Source: Sphingobium sp. (lineage in GTDB: Bacteria; Pseudomonadota; Alphaproteobacteria; Sphingomonadales; Sphingomonadaceae). Taken from it: DNA of 9,978 nucleotides. Of the stretch, positions 8,425 to 9,978 are shown piece after piece (position 1 is the stretch's first letter; each line of letters opens with the position of its first letter). The stretch spans positions 1-9,978 of the forward strand of contig JASBTC010000249.1 in assembly GCA_030148625.1 (NCBI GenBank), written 5' to 3'. Under the pieces are notes generated by a model. That model had not been told where the DNA came from and did no database searches. It saw only the letters and a program-made list of their open reading frames with translations. Position numbers and translations under genes: made by a program.

Positions 8425-8864
8425 TGGCACGGCCCGAAGGCTGGCGACTCGAACGGGCCGCCTACCCCTTCAGCTGTACGACCGAGACGCGGTTTCAGGA
8501 CCTCGACATACTCGGCCATGTCAACAATGTCGCCATGGCGGCCTTGTTCGAAAATGGCCGGGTCCGTTTCAATCGCTCGCTCGGCCTGTTCGACCGAAGG
8601 CGCAAAGGCGAGCGCTGGCTGATCGCGGCGATTGCGATCAACTATCTCGCCGAAGCGCATTTCCCCGACGATATCGAGATCCTGTGCGGGGTCGGCATGA
8701 TCGGCACGCGGAGCTGGCGGATCGACTCGGCCGCTTTCCAGAACGGCGCCTGCGTCGCGACCTGCGACACCAGCATCGTACTGACCGGCCCGGACGGATC
8801 GGAACCGCTGCCCGACGACATGCTGGCGGCATTGACGGCGCAGATGGTGCGGCAACCGGGCTGA
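8424..8864 (+). CDS. Hotdog-fold acyl-CoA thioesterase (4HBT/FadM type)
   Basis: A 146-residue single-domain hotdog protein that probably hydrolyses an acyl-CoA to free acid and CoA. The diagnostic stretch is TRFQDLDILGHVNNVAMAALFENGRVRFN (about 22-50); D28 matches the catalytic aspartate of Pseudomonas 4-hydroxybenzoyl-CoA thioesterase, and GHVNN is the usual turn into the long central helix. The tyrosine often found after 'HVNN..' is methionine or alanine here. The ATG at 8424 overlaps the preceding stop by one base, so translation is likely coupled and no separate ribosome binding site is needed. As the last gene of a thiolase operon it may release CoA from stalled or non-standard intermediates, or produce a 3-hydroxy or 3-keto acid. 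The substrate cannot be read from sequence. Confidence 0.88.
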   Translation: MARPEGWRLERAAYPFSCTTETRFQDLDILGHVNNVAMAALFENGRVRFNRSLGLFDRRRKGERWLIAAIAINYLAEAHFPDDIEILCGVGMIGTRSWRIDSAAFQNGACVATCDTSIVLTGPDGSEPLPDDMLAALTAQMVRQPG

Positions 8865-8874
8865 GCTCAGCCCG
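8857..8874. terminator. 18-base perfect palindrome at the convergent gene ends
   Basis: CGGGCTGAGCTCAGCCCG is fully self-complementary and includes the thioesterase stop codon (8862-8864). As RNA it gives a 7-pair stem with a 4-base loop on either strand. A second inverted repeat follows, GCCTTG (8879-8884) with CAAGGC (8902-8907), inside the 49-base gap between convergent genes. The location suits a bidirectional terminator, but no T-run follows on either strand, so the call is tentative. Confidence 0.4.
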
Positions 8875-8913
8875 CGCAGCCTTGATTCCGGGAATGGGCC
8901 GCAAGGCGCATAT

Positions 8914-9702
8914 TCAGTCGTTGAACCGTGGCGCGCGCTTGTCGAAATTGGCCCTGACCGCTTCCACCTGATTGGGCGTGCGGATCACGCGGGCCTGCTC
9001 CTCGCTCTCCGCCAGCAGGACCGCTGCCGCATCGCCCTCGGCCGCTGCATTGTAGAGCCGCTTGGCGCCGCGGATCGCATCGGGGTTGCGTGCCGCGATC
9101 TCGCGCGCCAGCACCGTGGCGATGGCATGCGGATTCTCCGCGGTCCGCGTGACGAAGCCCAGCCCCACCGCTTCCTCGCCGGAAAATTCGCGATTGGTGT
9201 AGGTCAGTTCGCGCAGCACATCGTCGCGCACCAATGTCCGCCACAGCGCCACCCCGGCCATGTCGGGCACCAGCCCCCATTTCATCTCCATGATCGACAG
9301 GCGCGTCTCCGGATGCGCGATGCGGATATCGGCGCCCGACATGATCTGGAATCCGCCGCCAAAGGCGACGCCGTGCACCGCGGCGATGACGGGCACGGGC
9401 AAAGTCCGCCAGCCCCAGGCGACCTGCTGAAAGAGATTGGCGAGCCCATGGGTGCGCGCCGTGAGATCGAGGCCGTTCGATGCACCGCCCGATGCCATGC
9501 TCGCCATATCGAGCCCCGCACAAAAGCCGCGCCCTTCGCCCGAAAGCACTACCGCGCGCAGCCCCGGGGTCGCGCCGAGCGTCTCGATCGCCGCGGCGAT
9601 TCCCGCCAGCATCGCGGGATCGAGCGCATTCATCTTGTCGGCACGGCTGAGGCGGACGTCGGCGACGCCCTGGTCGATGGCGATGGTGACACGGTCGTTC
9701 AT
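8914..9702 (-). CDS. Crotonase-family enoyl-CoA hydratase/isomerase
   Basis: A 262-residue crotonase-fold protein. Family signatures: DKMNALDPAM (22-31), oxyanion-hole segment GRGFCAGLDM (57-66), VIAAVHGVAFGGGFQIMSGADIRIA (105-129, second oxyanion glycine in G115-G117) and LSIMEMKWGLVPDMAG (135-150). Aligned by spacing to rat enoyl-CoA hydratase, the Glu164 position is kept (E139), but the Glu144 position is glutamine (Q119). D147 lies eight residues after E139, as does the Asp204/Glu196 pair of dienoyl-CoA isomerase. The enzyme may thus be an isomerase or an atypical hydratase rather than a standard FadB-type one. The ATG at 9702-9700 has GGAG upstream; one at 9732 would overlap the previous gene and lacks support. 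It follows the acyl-CoA synthetase gene by 22 bases, so both probably belong to one operon that activates and processes an acyl group. Confidence 0.9.
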   Translation of the reverse strand: MNDRVTIAIDQGVADVRLSRADKMNALDPAMLAGIAAAIETLGATPGLRAVVLSGEGRGFCAGLDMASMASGGASNGLDLTARTHGLANLFQQVAWGWRTLPVPVIAAVHGVAFGGGFQIMSGADIRIAHPETRLSIMEMKWGLVPDMAGVALWRTLVRDDVLRELTYTNREFSGEEAVGLGFVTRTAENPHAIATVLAREIAARNPDAIRGAKRLYNAAAEGDAAAVLLAESEEQARVIRTPNQVEAVRANFDKRAPRFND

Positions 9703-9724
9703 GTTTGGACTCCGGACGAATCGA

Positions 9725-9978
9725 TCAGACAATGCGGCTGTCCGCCTTGCCCCAATATTGGTCGCGCAACAGCCGCTTGTAGAGCTTGCCGGTCGGATGG
9801 CGCGGCAGTTCCGCGACGAAATCGATCTGACGCGGCACCTTGAGCCCCGACAGGCTGTCCCGGCACCAGGTGGTGAGTTCGGCGGCCATTTCCTCGCCGG
9901 CCTCCGCCAGGTCGACGGGCTGGACGATCGCCACGACGCGCTCGCCCATATCGGGGCACGGCGCGCCGATCACCGCGA
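9725..9978 (-). CDS. Acyl-CoA synthetase (AMP-binding family), C-terminal end only
   Basis: Only the last 84 residues are in the window; the 5' part lies beyond the right edge. They form the small C-terminal domain of an ATP-dependent acyl-CoA ligase (ANL superfamily): AVIGAPCPDMGERVVAIVQP, then LKVPRQIDFVAELPRHPTGK and LYKRLLRD. The lysine of PTGK in this A10 motif is the residue that catalyses acyl-adenylate formation in the family. The full enzyme (usually about 500-550 residues) activates a carboxylic acid to its CoA thioester, feeding the acyl-CoA pathway genes here. The acid specificity is set by the missing N-terminal domain. It lies directly upstream of the crotonase gene with a 22-base gap. 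Confidence 0.92.
   Translation of the reverse strand, partial: AVIGAPCPDMGERVVAIVQPVDLAEAGEEMAAELTTWCRDSLSGLKVPRQIDFVAELPRHPTGKLYKRLLRDQYWGKADSRIV

Noticed and set aside
7264..8430. 388-codon minus-strand open frame opposite the thiolase end and the SDR gene
   Set aside because: The HSD10-like protein on the plus strand accounts for the region; the antisense product is compositionally biased.

Overview
The window looks like chromosomal DNA from a GC-rich alphaproteobacterium, most likely a sphingomonad. That placement rests on overall base composition, codon use (frequent TAT and CAT inside very GC-rich genes) and protein flavour. I could not run a search, so genus is not claimed. There is no sign of a mobile element, CRISPR array, rRNA or tRNA. 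It is a metabolic region dominated by acyl-CoA chemistry.

Layout, left to right. (1) 1-2043, minus strand: a glutaryl-CoA dehydrogenase gene (gcdH) whose 3' end runs off the left edge. Upstream of it, in the same direction, is a fumarylacetoacetate hydrolase family gene; a 216-base gap with two inverted repeats separates them. (2) 2044-2216: a divergent control region with two tandem copies of a palindromic operator-like motif. (3) 2217-3371, plus strand: a long-chain-type acyl-CoA dehydrogenase. (4) 3382-4422, minus strand: mreB, standing alone without mreC/mreD. (5) 4423-4667: a divergent control region with small hairpins on the mreB side and an AT-rich 20-base palindrome on the other. (6) 4668-5680, plus strand: a two-gene unit of an NTF2/SnoaL-like protein and a TetR-family regulator, joined by a GTGA overlap. 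(7) 5677-6342, minus strand: a nitroreductase that meets tetR tail to tail with overlapping stop codons. (8) 6343-6445: a divergent control region with a third copy of the operator-like motif. (9) 6446-8864, plus strand: a tight operon of thiolase, HSD10-like 3-hydroxyacyl-CoA dehydrogenase and hotdog thioesterase. (10) 8914-9978, minus strand: a crotonase-family gene preceded by the C-terminal end of an acyl-CoA synthetase gene.

How the genes fit together: acyl-CoA synthetase, acyl-CoA dehydrogenase, crotonase, 3-hydroxyacyl-CoA dehydrogenase and thiolase are the five activities of a beta-oxidation-like route (fatty acid or branched-chain acyl-CoA). They are split over three transcription units. 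The motif TTGACGTTAACGTCAA, in three imperfect copies, occurs before both the acyl-CoA dehydrogenase and the thiolase operon, so these units are probably co-regulated by one unseen regulator. gcdH and the FAH-family gene extend the theme to amino-acid or aromatic catabolism. I found no clearly novel system. The most interesting signals are regulatory: the shared operator, a hairpin covering the gcdH ribosome binding site, and the likely TetR operator. The lone mreB and an active-site substitution in the crotonase are also worth a look.
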